64,000 nt of DNA, from the NCBI RefSeq assembly GCF_003062295.1, contig NZ_PYCN01000027.1:1-64000 (forward strand), written 5' to 3'. Shown here piece after piece: positions 44,691 to 53,096 of this stretch. This DNA is from Bradyrhizobium algeriense. GTDB taxonomy: Bacteria; Pseudomonadota; Alphaproteobacteria; Rhizobiales; Xanthobacteraceae. The notes under the pieces are model-generated. The model was given only the letters and a program-made list of their open reading frames with translations. It was not told the origin of the DNA and made no database searches. A program made the position numbers and the translations under genes. Every line of letters begins with the position of its first letter. Positions within the stretch are counted from its first letter, which is position 1.

Positions 44691-44706
44691 GTGAGTAATC
44701 ACTCAC
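44691..44706. promoter_or_regulatory. palindromic operator candidate of the tetR-efflux operon
   Basis: GTGAGTAATCACTCAC has 6-base arms (GTGAGT/ACTCAC) around a 4-base centre and ends 6 bases upstream of the favoured tetR ATG. Symmetric TGAGT...ACTCA dyads are typical for TetR regulators of efflux pumps. Confidence 0.65.
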
Positions 44707-44988
44707 CTTGACGAAGTCAAGGATCTATTGCAGCGCACCAAGCGGATTCTGTCGCGGGGTGGCGTCAAAGACACAGCTTCATCCTCTTGTTTGAGCACGC
44801 CTTTCCAAGAATCCGGCGCTCACCTTGCCGGTTCATCCCGGATCGGCCGCAACCCGAACGCGCCGCTGATGGTGCGCGGCTGGAAGCTGCGCACCGGCTT
44901 GACGCCTCGGGTACGGCATTTAAGATAGTTGCAAATGCGACTAATTTGTCGGTCGCTTACTTAATCTTCCCGGGGAGTATGGCGGGCC
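44707..44988. other. 282-bp divergent spacer between tetR and the P450 gene
   Basis: There is no convincing gene here. The only plus-strand frames (44728-44928 and 44787-45089) have atypical composition and no recognisable motif. A relatively A/T-rich stretch (about 44925-44975) just upstream of the P450 start could hold its promoter. Nothing else was recognised. Confidence 0.5.
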
Positions 44989-46209
44989 ATGAATTCGGAT
45001 GCGCGCGAACTGGCGGCCACCTTCGACCTCGAAAAGCTGACGCCGGAGTTCTATGCCAACCCCTACCCGACCTATCGCGCGCTGCGTGAGACCGATCCGG
45101 TCAAGCGGCTACCGAACGGCTCGTATTTCCTGACCCGCTACGACGACCTGGTTGCGGCCTACAAGAACACCAAAGCTTTCTCATCGGACAAGAAGAAGGA
45201 GTTCTCGCCGAAATACGGTGCCTCCCTGCTCTACGAGCACCACACCACGAGCCTCGTCTTCAACGATCCCCCCGCCCATACCCGCGTCCGCCGCCTGATC
45301 ATGGGTGCGCTCTCGCCGCGCGCGATCGCCGGCATGGAGCCCGATCTGATCCGGCTGGTCGACCGTCTCCTCGACGCCATTGCCGCCAAGGGCAAGGTGG
45401 ACCTGATCGACGATTTCGCCGCCGCGATCCCGATCGAAGTTATCGGCAATCTGCTCGACGTCCCGCAAGACGAGCGCGAGCCCTTGCGCGACTGGTCCCT
45501 GGCCATCCTCGGCGCGCTGGAGCCGGTGATCGGCCCGGACGCGTTCGCCCGCGGCAACAAGGCGGTGGGAGACTTCCTGTCGTACCTCGAAGGGCTGGTG
45601 GCCCGGCGGCGGGCCAAGCCCGGCAATCCCGACCGCGACGTGCTGACCCGGCTCATCCAGGGCGAAGACAATGGCGAGCGGCTGACCGAAAAGGAGCTGC
45701 TGCACAATTGCATCTTCCTGCTCAATGCCGGCCATGAGACCACCACCAATCTGATCGGCAACGGGCTGGTGGCATTGTCGAACCACGCCGGCGAGAAACG
45801 GCGGCTGATCGAGAACCCTTCGCTGATCAAGACCGCGGTCGAGGAAATGCTGCGGTTCGAAAGCTCCAACCAGCTTGGCAACCGCATGACGGTCGAGCCG
45901 TTTGAACTCGGCGGCATCGCGATGCCGCCGGGCACGCCGGTGACGCTGTGCATCGGCGCCGCCAACCGCGATCCCGCGCAATTCGCCGATCCCGAACGTT
46001 TCGACATTGGCCGTTCGCCGAACCGGCATCTGGCCTTCGGCACCGGCGCGCATCAATGCGCCGGAATGGCGCTGGCGCGGCTCGAGGGCGCCATCGCGAT
46101 CTCGCGCTTCCTCGCGCGCTTTCCGGATTATGCACTCGCCGGCGAACCGGTCCGTGGCGGCCGGGTGCGCTTTCGCGGCTTTCTCAGCGTGCCTTGTACG
46201 GTCGGCTAG
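44989..46209 (+). CDS. cytochrome P450 (class I bacterial type)
   Basis: The 406-residue soluble P450 has the I-helix motif NAGHETTTNLI, ExxR in EEMLRFESS and the haem-binding loop AFGTGAHQCAGMALARLEGA with the axial Cys. It has no reductase domain and no ferredoxin or ferredoxin reductase gene nearby, so it must borrow redox partners. FNDPPAHTRVRRLI is the usual C-helix block. The substrate is unknown. It is transcribed away from the efflux operon. Confidence 0.93.
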   Translation: MNSDARELAATFDLEKLTPEFYANPYPTYRALRETDPVKRLPNGSYFLTRYDDLVAAYKNTKAFSSDKKKEFSPKYGASLLYEHHTTSLVFNDPPAHTRVRRLIMGALSPRAIAGMEPDLIRLVDRLLDAIAAKGKVDLIDDFAAAIPIEVIGNLLDVPQDEREPLRDWSLAILGALEPVIGPDAFARGNKAVGDFLSYLEGLVARRRAKPGNPDRDVLTRLIQGEDNGERLTEKELLHNCIFLLNAGHETTTNLIGNGLVALSNHAGEKRRLIENPSLIKTAVEEMLRFESSNQLGNRMTVEPFELGGIAMPPGTPVTLCIGAANRDPAQFADPERFDIGRSPNRHLAFGTGAHQCAGMALARLEGAIAISRFLARFPDYALAGEPVRGGRVRFRGFLSVPCTVG

Positions 46210-46328
46210 CGCCGCAGACGAACTGCACCTGCGTCGCAACACCGCAATGCAAATCAAAACAAAAGAGAACGATTTCTGCGCTTGCGCGTTGGCATTTCCG
46301 GGCGACGAAGCATGAGGGAGTTGAGATC

Positions 46329-48200
46329 ATGCTTTCGCCATGCGCTCGCGCTGCAGCATTTTTTCTTGGTGTCTCCGCGATTGCGGTGAGCACCGGCTCG
46401 TTCGCCCAACAAGGAAGAGGTCATGGCCCAGGTGGCGTGGCTGCGCCAGCAGCCCGTCCGGCAGCACCGGCAGCACCACCTGCTATGGCCCGTCCAGCGG
46501 GACCACCGCCGGCGATGGCCCGCCCAGCGGCACCGCCCGCGATGGCTCGTCCTGCAGCGCCTCCGGCCATGGCGCGACCCGCCGCCCCGGCGTTCCGTGC
46601 GGCTCCCGTGCCGCAGCGTCCAGCCATGGCTCCGCACGTAGCCCCGCGGATCGCCGCGCCGCCGCGACCAGCCGCACCGCGCGTTGCAGCGCCACGACCC
46701 GAAATCCATCGTGCCGCACCGCCGCAGCGACCGGCCATGACGGGGCGTCCGGAATCGCGCATCGCCACACCATCTGGCCCGCGCACATCGCCCGCCGCGG
46801 GCGCGGGGCCGTCGCGAAGAGAGCAGATCGAAACGCGCGCCCTGCAGCGTGAGCAGCGCGTCCAGCAGCGACAGCAAATTGTGCAGGAGCGGCAGCGTGA
46901 TATGCTGTCGCGCCAAAGCACTGAACGGCAGACCCGCATCGATCGCCTGCAGCAGCGCGTGCAGCAATTGCAGTCTCAAAAGCCGGAAGGCCTTCGGGCG
47001 CAACGCTCGCAGGAACGGTTGCTGCAGACGCAGAACCGGCTGCTCCAGCGCGAACAGCGCATGCAGCAGACCGATCAGGCGCGCCTGCAGCGGCTGGCAC
47101 CACCGCCTTCGGCTGAACGATCCGCCGCCGCTACTGCCGCCGCGCAGGCTGCAGCCCGCGGACGGTTTGTCGCGCAGTTCCGCAGCAATGATGCCTTGCA
47201 AGCCCGAACCGCGCTCATGGCCCGCGAGAACGGCTGGGCTCCCCGCCATGCCTGGCGGCACGGGCACCGCGCCGCGTTTGTGGCCTGGCTCGGCCCGGTA
47301 TTCTGGCCCTACGCCTATTCCGATATCTTCAGTTACACCTTCTGGCCCTACGCCTACGACCCCGGCTATTGGGCCTACGCTTACGACGACTTCGTCGACA
47401 CGGTGTTCTGGGGTACGGACAGCCCGTATTCCGCCTACGCCCGATATCCGGAGCCTGGCGCGGCGATCACCGATTTTCGAGCGCGCGGACGCGCAAGCGT
47501 GAGCCCACAGACTCTCCGGCAATTGTGCGGAGATCCGGATAAGGGCGTGACCGCCTGGCCGATCGCGGAGATCACGCGCGCGGTCCAGCCGACGCCCGAG
47601 CAGCGCGCTCTGCTCGACGAATTGAAGGCCGCTGCGGCAAAGGCTGCCGACGTGTTCAAGGAATCCTGCGCCGATTCCTATGCGATGACGCCGCCCGGTC
47701 GCTTGCGGGCGATGACAAACCGCGTCAGCGCAACGCTCGAGGCGGTAAGGATCGTGCGGCCGGCACTCGAGCAGTTCTATAATTCGCTGAACGACGAACA
47801 AAAAGCGCGCTTCAACGCGCTCGGCCCGAACGTCGGCGATCGTTCGCAACCACAGCAGGAAGCGAACGCGGAAGCCGAACGCTGCGGCGAGCCGAAATCC
47901 AGCCTCACGCAGCTACCGATCGAGCGGATCGAGGCCGTGATACATCCCGCAGGCAAGCAAAAGGAAGCGCTCGACCGCCTAAGCACGGCGACGAAGAATG
48001 CGGTTGAAAAATTGCAGGCCGCCTGCCCGGACGACGTACCGCTCACTCCGCTCGGACGGCTGGAAGCCATGGAGAAACGGCTCGACGCCATGCTGCAGGC
48101 AGCCGCGCTGGTGCTGCCAGCATTGGACGAGTTTTATGCCACGCTGGGCAACGAGCAGAAGGCGCGCTTCAATACGTTGCAGCAGACCGCAAGCCCCTGA
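46329..48200 (+). CDS. large Spy/CpxP-like (LTXXQ-type) periplasmic protein with tandem C-terminal repeats
   Basis: This 623-residue exported protein has a signal peptide (CARAAAFFLGVSAIAVSTGS, cleavage near SFA-Q). A Pro/Ala-rich region with several PAMARPAAPP-type repeats is followed by a Gln/Arg-rich coiled coil (about residues 160-260) and a Tyr/Trp-rich patch (VFWPYAYSDIF, FWPYAYDPGYWAYAYDD). Two tandem homologous modules of about 110 residues follow; both have two Cys, a TPxGRLxAM block and end in EQKARFN-L. LTxxQ-like motifs suggest kinship with Spy/CpxP-type proteins. GAGGGAG precedes the ATG; the upstream frame is P450 sequence. Confidence 0.75.
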   Translation: MLSPCARAAAFFLGVSAIAVSTGSFAQQGRGHGPGGVAAPAARPAAPAAPPAMARPAGPPPAMARPAAPPAMARPAAPPAMARPAAPAFRAAPVPQRPAMAPHVAPRIAAPPRPAAPRVAAPRPEIHRAAPPQRPAMTGRPESRIATPSGPRTSPAAGAGPSRREQIETRALQREQRVQQRQQIVQERQRDMLSRQSTERQTRIDRLQQRVQQLQSQKPEGLRAQRSQERLLQTQNRLLQREQRMQQTDQARLQRLAPPPSAERSAAATAAAQAAARGRFVAQFRSNDALQARTALMARENGWAPRHAWRHGHRAAFVAWLGPVFWPYAYSDIFSYTFWPYAYDPGYWAYAYDDFVDTVFWGTDSPYSAYARYPEPGAAITDFRARGRASVSPQTLRQLCGDPDKGVTAWPIAEITRAVQPTPEQRALLDELKAAAAKAADVFKESCADSYAMTPPGRLRAMTNRVSATLEAVRIVRPALEQFYNSLNDEQKARFNALGPNVGDRSQPQQEANAEAERCGEPKSSLTQLPIERIEAVIHPAGKQKEALDRLSTATKNAVEKLQAACPDDVPLTPLGRLEAMEKRLDAMLQAAALVLPALDEFYATLGNEQKARFNTLQQTASP

Positions 48201-48239
48201 CCGCAACCTTGACCCCGATCCTCTTGAAGAGGTGATCGA

Positions 48240-48707
48240 ATGAGGCAATGGCACTTGACCACACTTCTCGCCCGGCCACCGTCCAGCCGGCGTGACGCAT
48301 CTGTGCGGCACCGCGACCGGGCGTTCCTGATCATGGCACTGAGCGGACTGACGTACCTGCTTTCGCAGCCTTCTGCCCTGCCTCAGGCGTCGCAAGGCAC
48401 GGAGGGCGTCTCAGGGCAACAAGCGTTCAACAATGCCTGTCGAACGTGCCACATGGTAAGGGAGGGCGACAATCGGCTGGGCCCCAACCTGCACAAGATT
48501 GTCGGACGGAAAGCAGGATCGCTGCCGGACTATGGGTTTTCCAGCGCGATGAAGGAGGCGGGCTTCGTCTGGGACGAGGACAAGCTTGATCGCTTCATCG
48601 CAAACCCCGATGAGGTCGTACCCGGCAACAGCATGAAGCCGTATGGGGGCCTCTCATCCAGCGACGATAGAAAAAAGATCATCGCCTTCCTTGCTCAACC
48701 GCGATAA
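48240..48707 (+). CDS. exported class I c-type cytochrome
   Basis: The 155-residue protein has one haem-attachment site, ACRTCH, the GPNLHKIVGRKAG block and an axial Met in PGNSMKPYGG, which places it with mitochondrial-type/c2-like cytochromes. The N-terminus has a basic stretch, then a hydrophobic helix (FLIMALSGLTYLLSQPSALP) acting as a signal or anchor, which is unusually far from the first Met (about 30 residues), so a later start is possible. GAAGAGGTGA precedes the ATG at 48240. It lies 39 bp after the LTXXQ-type gene and is probably co-transcribed with it. Confidence 0.87.
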   Translation: MRQWHLTTLLARPPSSRRDASVRHRDRAFLIMALSGLTYLLSQPSALPQASQGTEGVSGQQAFNNACRTCHMVREGDNRLGPNLHKIVGRKAGSLPDYGFSSAMKEAGFVWDEDKLDRFIANPDEVVPGNSMKPYGGLSSSDDRKKIIAFLAQPR

Positions 48708-48759
48708 CGCCGCAGCCTCCGGCTTTTTCGGTGAAGACAGGGCGACTAGGTTTGCTCCG

Positions 48760-49635
48760 TCACTTCACCGTGCGCGCCAATGCCAGAGCGCGTTCCATCG
48801 CCTGCGCCACAATTACCGCAGAGCGTTCGTCGAGATGAACGCCGTCCGCCCAGCGCAGCTCGCTTCTATTCACTTCAATCGGCAACCATCTATTCGAGTC
48901 CGGAAAGGCGGCGTGAATTATTTCCCGCGTGGTCGCCGCATATCGCGATCCTTCAATCGGCTCAGCAAAAGCTAGCTCGAACAGGAATACCCGCGCGCCG
49001 CGTTGTTCCATTACCTGGACCAATTCCTCAATTCGTTTCACGTTGAACCGAGCGGCATCCGTCGGATCCTCCGCATTGAGCTGCTGCAGCGCACGATCCA
49101 CATAGATCCGGTTGTCGAAATTGCTCGGCGGCTGCCCAACCAATCGGCGCAAGTCGGGCACGACCTGCTCGTGCGTAAGAGGGGCGTGGAGCCGCTGCTC
49201 GTACGCCGCCACCGCGGCCCTGACGGGGCGAAAGAAAAACGGCTCAGTGTCGCCGCGTGAGTACCGTTCGACCAGAGCGGTATCGGTGGAGCGAGCGAGA
49301 ACATTCGCCTCGACCAGAATGAACCGCGGGAGCTGCGGCTGGTTCGCAACGATTTCCAGCCCGGTGACCGGAGAGCCTCCCGCAAGCGCCAGATTCCGCA
49401 AGCCGCGCGTTGCGAAATATTCCTCCTTGAGGCGGAACGTGATCGAGCTGCCCACCAACACGATGTCAGGCACCGGCTCGCGCAGGTAGCGGCTTAGGGT
49501 GATCAGCGTGCCGTCCCGCGTCGTCGTCGCCGGCATCTGCAGCCCGCTGCCGAAGCGCACGGTGGCGAAGCCGCACGCGATCAAGACAATCGCCGCGGCA
49601 GCACCGCATTTTACTAACCACCGAACGGCAGACAC
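48760..49635 (-). CDS. SGNH-fold protein paired with an MBOAT acyltransferase
   Basis: The 291-residue protein has an N-terminal membrane anchor (LVKCGAAAAIVLIACGFATV). A GDSL-like first block, DIVLVGSSITFRLKE (Ser), and a C-terminal DGVHLDERS (Asp and His separated by two residues) give the SGNH catalytic set. It is encoded directly downstream (13 bp) of the MBOAT gene on the same strand. In the alginate (AlgI/AlgJ/AlgX) and cellulose (Wss) systems, an MBOAT protein and an SGNH protein acetylate an exported polysaccharide. A similar role is inferred here; the target polymer is unknown. Confidence 0.75.
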   Translation of the reverse strand: MSAVRWLVKCGAAAAIVLIACGFATVRFGSGLQMPATTTRDGTLITLSRYLREPVPDIVLVGSSITFRLKEEYFATRGLRNLALAGGSPVTGLEIVANQPQLPRFILVEANVLARSTDTALVERYSRGDTEPFFFRPVRAAVAAYEQRLHAPLTHEQVVPDLRRLVGQPPSNFDNRIYVDRALQQLNAEDPTDAARFNVKRIEELVQVMEQRGARVFLFELAFAEPIEGSRYAATTREIIHAAFPDSNRWLPIEVNRSELRWADGVHLDERSAVIVAQAMERALALARTVK

Positions 49636-49648
49636 GTTTTCCTTCTCC

Positions 49649-51013
49649 CTAGAACTGAAAGTAGATGAACGACGTTTCGGGGCCGGCCTCCAGATACATC
49701 AGCGCAGCCATGGAACCATAGAGATATGGCTCCGCCCAGCGAAGTCTTCCCTCGAACAGCGGACGGGAACCAAGATGCTGAATCATGACCGGCAGCGAAT
49801 AGAGCAGCGCCAGGCTATAGAACAGCTTGATCGGGTTGGGATTCGTGCTCGGCGTAAACATGCCCGCGAGGTAGCCGACCGCATGATCGAAGTTCGGCAG
49901 CTTGAAGAAGATCCAGAGCATGGTGACGCAGACAAAGACCACGGTCATCCGGGCCGCCCGAAACACCGCAAAGTCGATCGAAGCCAGCCGCGCCAACAAC
50001 GGGCGTTCGAGCACCAGCAGCAGGCCGTGCATCAATCCCCACATCAGATAGCTGAGGCCGGCGCCATGCCAGAGGCCACCTAATCCCATCACGATCATCA
50101 GGTTCAAATAGGTCCGCCATACGCCATGGCGGTTGCCGCCGAGCGGAACGTAAAGATAGGTCCGCAGCCAGTTCGATAGCGAGATGTGCCAGCGCGTCCA
50201 GAACTCGGAGAACGAGGTCGAAATGTAGGGAAGATTGAAGTTGATCGGCAGGCGATAACCGAACAGGAGAGCAAGCCCGATCGCAATCGCGGAATAGCCG
50301 AAGAAGTCCGCGTAGATCTGATAGCTGTAGAGGAAAACGAGCAACCAGCGATCCCGGGTCTGCAGCGTCTCGTAGAGCGGGAAGCTCATATAAGACGTCA
50401 TTTCATTGAGGTTGTTCGCCACATAGAGCTTGAAGAAAAACCCGGTCAGGATCCATTTCGCGGCTTCGACGAAGGGAATGTCCGCGAAATATTTCGGCTT
50501 GATCTGCGGCATGAACATTTCCGCGCGCGTGATCGGACCCGACACGAGCTGCGGAAAGAAGATGATGTAGAGAAAGACGCCGGTCAGCGTCGGCGGCGCG
50601 GCCTTCTGCCGGGTCAGATCGACCAGCAGGCTGATGTTGTGAAAGACAAAAAATGAAATGCCGATCGGCAGCGGCAGTTTCAGCAGGAAATCAAGCGGCG
50701 CGAAGTCCACCAGGCTGGGGGACGCCGGATCGATGAACAGCAGTTTGTATTTGAAGAATGCGAGCAGCGCGAGGTTGAAGGCGATGCCGACCGGAAGCCA
50801 GGCTCGCCGGTTTCGCAACGCCAGGATCAGGAAGAGGTAGGTTCCGAAAACCGCCACCGCCAGCAGCGCCAGCAGTTCCGGCTGGCCATACCCATAAAAG
50901 AACAGGCTGGCGAAGACCAGCAGCTGGACTTGAAACGCTCGCAGGGCCGGCAGGTAATAGGCCGCAAAGGCGATCGCGACGAAGACGCCGAACTGCCAGG
51001 AAGTGAAAGTCAT
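49649..51013 (-). CDS. MBOAT-family membrane O-acyltransferase (AlgI/DltB type)
   Basis: The 454-residue multi-pass membrane protein has about 10-12 hydrophobic segments. Family motifs are IGISFFVFHNISLLVDL, FFPQLVSGPITRAEMFMPQI, NLPYISTSFSEFWTRWHISL and the catalytic His region GLGGLWHGAGLSYLMWG. Such proteins carry acyl groups across the membrane for transfer to exported polymers. It forms a two-gene unit with the SGNH protein. Confidence 0.92.
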   Translation of the reverse strand: MTFTSWQFGVFVAIAFAAYYLPALRAFQVQLLVFASLFFYGYGQPELLALLAVAVFGTYLFLILALRNRRAWLPVGIAFNLALLAFFKYKLLFIDPASPSLVDFAPLDFLLKLPLPIGISFFVFHNISLLVDLTRQKAAPPTLTGVFLYIIFFPQLVSGPITRAEMFMPQIKPKYFADIPFVEAAKWILTGFFFKLYVANNLNEMTSYMSFPLYETLQTRDRWLLVFLYSYQIYADFFGYSAIAIGLALLFGYRLPINFNLPYISTSFSEFWTRWHISLSNWLRTYLYVPLGGNRHGVWRTYLNLMIVMGLGGLWHGAGLSYLMWGLMHGLLLVLERPLLARLASIDFAVFRAARMTVVFVCVTMLWIFFKLPNFDHAVGYLAGMFTPSTNPNPIKLFYSLALLYSLPVMIQHLGSRPLFEGRLRWAEPYLYGSMAALMYLEAGPETSFIYFQF

Positions 51014-51127
51014 GCTTCCCCAACGGTTGTTGGAGAAGCTCTAGCATTTCGACCTGGGAGGGCCTAGCCGAAACCGGACTGCCGGTTCGCAGCACGTCGC
51101 ACGATTCTGCCCTAATGCGCGGGAGTT

Positions 51128-51508
51128 CTAGTTCCCGGCGGTGTTGAAGCGGGAGAGATCGCAATCCCGTTCGGCATATCTCACGCGGCGCAAGCCCTCG
51201 CGGTCTTCGACCACGGTCGGCCGGCAGCGTTCCTTCCAGACGGCCTGGGCGGCTTCATCGGCTTTCAGTTCTTCCCCGGTCCGGGGCGCGATCTTCACGG
51301 TGCCGCTGCTGCCGACGTAGAAATTGGTTTGCTGGCTCGGAAGCAGCGGCGCGCCGGAGGCGATGGCCGCGGCCTTGGCATCCGCTGCAGCCCGCGCCGC
51401 GCGAGCGGCCTGGGCGGCGTCCGCGGCATGGCCGTGATCCATCGCGAATTGTGCGGACGCGGACGATACCGAAGCAACGACGATCGAGATTGCGATGAAG
51501 ACGCGCAT
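51128..51508 (-). CDS. small secreted protein with two conserved Cys (paralogue 1)
   Basis: The 126-residue protein has a signal peptide (RVFIAISIVVASVSSASA, then QFAMDHG). An Ala/Arg-rich helix (AAQAARAARAAADAKAAAIA) precedes the C-terminal module WKERCRPTVVEDREGLRRVR-YAERDCDLSRF. The module matches that of the next gene (51707): W-x-x-x-C-x-P, then D-x-EG, R-x-x-YA and C-D/E. The family is not recognised. I chose ATG 51508 for its signal peptide. There is no recognisable partner apart from its paralogue. Confidence 0.65.
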   Translation of the reverse strand: MRVFIAISIVVASVSSASAQFAMDHGHAADAAQAARAARAAADAKAAAIASGAPLLPSQQTNFYVGSSGTVKIAPRTGEELKADEAAQAVWKERCRPTVVEDREGLRRVRYAERDCDLSRFNTAGN

Positions 51509-51706
51509 GGACCCTGCCTCTTGAACTGAATGCCGAACGTCAGGAATGCCCGACAAGCATTGAGGCGGCGTAAAGCGGCGTGACTAACCGGGCCGCAATT
51601 TGGTCGATAAAGATTTAGCGGTCTTTCCGCCGCGACAAGGCGCCGGAATTCATCGAGCCGGCAGGCCCGGAAATGCGCATCGCTGTTCGCGAGGAGCGAA
51701 AGCGCG

Positions 51707-51997
51707 CTATTCGCTGCGGCCGAACTCGCAGCCCTTGCGGGCGTAAACCAGGCGGACGACGCCTTCATCGTCATAGGTGCGCTTCGGCTTGCAGAACGCT
51801 TCCCACTTTTCGATGCTGGCGCGCCTGGCCTTTTCGTCTTCCTGATCCTGCGCCGCGTTGCGCGGCGGGTCGTCCAGGTAGGACGTTGTGCACATCTGGC
51901 CATAGAACTTGCTGTAGGTGCAGCGTTCCACGACCTGCCAGGCCTGCGCCGATGTCGACAGCAGGGTGAGGGTCGCAATTGCGTAAAGGATTTTCAT
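51707..51997 (-). CDS. small secreted protein with Cys pairs (paralogue 2)
   Basis: The 96-residue protein has a short signal peptide (KILYAIATLTLLSTSAQA). The mature part has VVERCTYSKFYGQMCTTSYL, then a charged linker and the module WEAFCKPKRTYDDEGVVRLV-YARKGCEFGR shared with paralogue 1. Four Cys are available for two disulfides in the periplasm. ATG 51997 is chosen; GTG/ATG four codons upstream (52009) is an alternative. Function unknown. The two genes are about 200 bp apart in the same direction, consistent with an old tandem duplication. Confidence 0.62.
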   Translation of the reverse strand: MKILYAIATLTLLSTSAQAWQVVERCTYSKFYGQMCTTSYLDDPPRNAAQDQEDEKARRASIEKWEAFCKPKRTYDDEGVVRLVYARKGCEFGRSE

Positions 51998-52232
51998 GTT
52001 GTCGCTCATCGCTCGCGGAGACGTTCTCCGTGCGGCGTAGCTAGCGCCGGAGTTCGCGGGGGCGCAACGGTAACCCTTTGTTAATCTAAATAGCCGCGCA
52101 AAAGGTTAAATCTGGAACCGTGCGCTGTCTCCTGGCGCTACGCTATCAGAAAAGAGAACGCGTGGCAGTTCACATACGAGACAACACCGTCCGCCGTTGA
52201 GACAGCGAGCAGGCCGATTCGATCGACCCTCG

Positions 52233-53096
52233 CTAAACGACCGTGCGATGTCGTTCGATGCAGGTCCGCAAAACCTCGTCCATCGGCCTTCCCCACCAGT
52301 CGTTGGAGAAGATTTCGATCTCGGAATAGCCGGCAAAGCCCTGCGCCTCGACCGCCGATCGCACAGATGTGATGTCGATGACGCCGTCACCCATCATGCC
52401 GCGGTCGTTGAGGATGTCCTTGGTCGGCACCAGCCAGTCGCAGACGTGAAACGCGAGCAGGCGATCCTTTCCCGCGCGCGCGATCTGCGGCATCAATTCC
52501 GGATCCCACCAGATGTGATAGACGTCGAGCGCAACGCCGAGCGCGCCGGTGCGCTGCGGATCGAGCTGGTCGCAGATATCCAGCGCCTGCTTCGTCGTAT
52601 TCACGCAGGCACGGTCCGCTGCATAGGCCGGATGCAGCGGCTCGATTGCGAGCGGCATGCTGGCCTGCTTGGCGTATTCCAGCATCTCCGCAATGGCGTC
52701 ATGGACCTGCGTCCGCGCGGCCACGATGTCTTTCGAGGCAACGCTTCCCGGGCGCGAATATTGCGGCAGCCCGCCGACGACCAGCACGATGCAAGGCGCG
52801 CCCAACGCTCTGGCTTCGTCGACGGCGCGGCGATTGTCGTCGCGCGCCTCGACGCGGTGCGCCGCATCCGCCGTGAACATGCCGCCGCGGCAATAGCCCG
52901 ACAGCTCGAGCCCGGCGTCGCGTACCGCGCGCACCGCGCGGTCGAGGCCGACAGCCCCGACCTGGTCACGCCAGGGATCGATGGCCCGGATGCCATGGCG
53001 CGCGCAGGCCTCGACGATGGCTGTGAGATCGCCCTGCTTGCGGACCGTCGCCGTGTTCAGCGACAGCCAGCGATGATCGGCAGAAAAATCGCGCAT
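52233..53096 (-). CDS. sugar phosphate isomerase/epimerase-like TIM-barrel protein
   Basis: The 287-residue protein of the AP-endonuclease 2/xylose isomerase-like TIM-barrel superfamily has strand-end acids and His that usually bind a divalent metal: LAIEPLHPAYA (Glu, His), LGVALDVYHIWWDPEL (Asp, His), LAFHVCDWLVP (His) and YSEIEIFSNDW (Glu). These are the four ligand positions seen in hydroxypyruvate- or tagatose-3-epimerase-like members. It is last in the seven-gene operon, its start overlapping the DUF993 gene stop by one base. Confidence 0.85.
   Translation of the reverse strand: MRDFSADHRWLSLNTATVRKQGDLTAIVEACARHGIRAIDPWRDQVGAVGLDRAVRAVRDAGLELSGYCRGGMFTADAAHRVEARDDNRRAVDEARALGAPCIVLVVGGLPQYSRPGSVASKDIVAARTQVHDAIAEMLEYAKQASMPLAIEPLHPAYAADRACVNTTKQALDICDQLDPQRTGALGVALDVYHIWWDPELMPQIARAGKDRLLAFHVCDWLVPTKDILNDRGMMGDGVIDITSVRSAVEAQGFAGYSEIEIFSNDWWGRPMDEVLRTCIERHRTVV

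Noticed and set aside
44728..45089. A small gene in the spacer upstream of the class I P450
   Set aside because: The two overlapping plus frames have no motif or ribosome-binding site, and one runs into the P450 gene out of frame.
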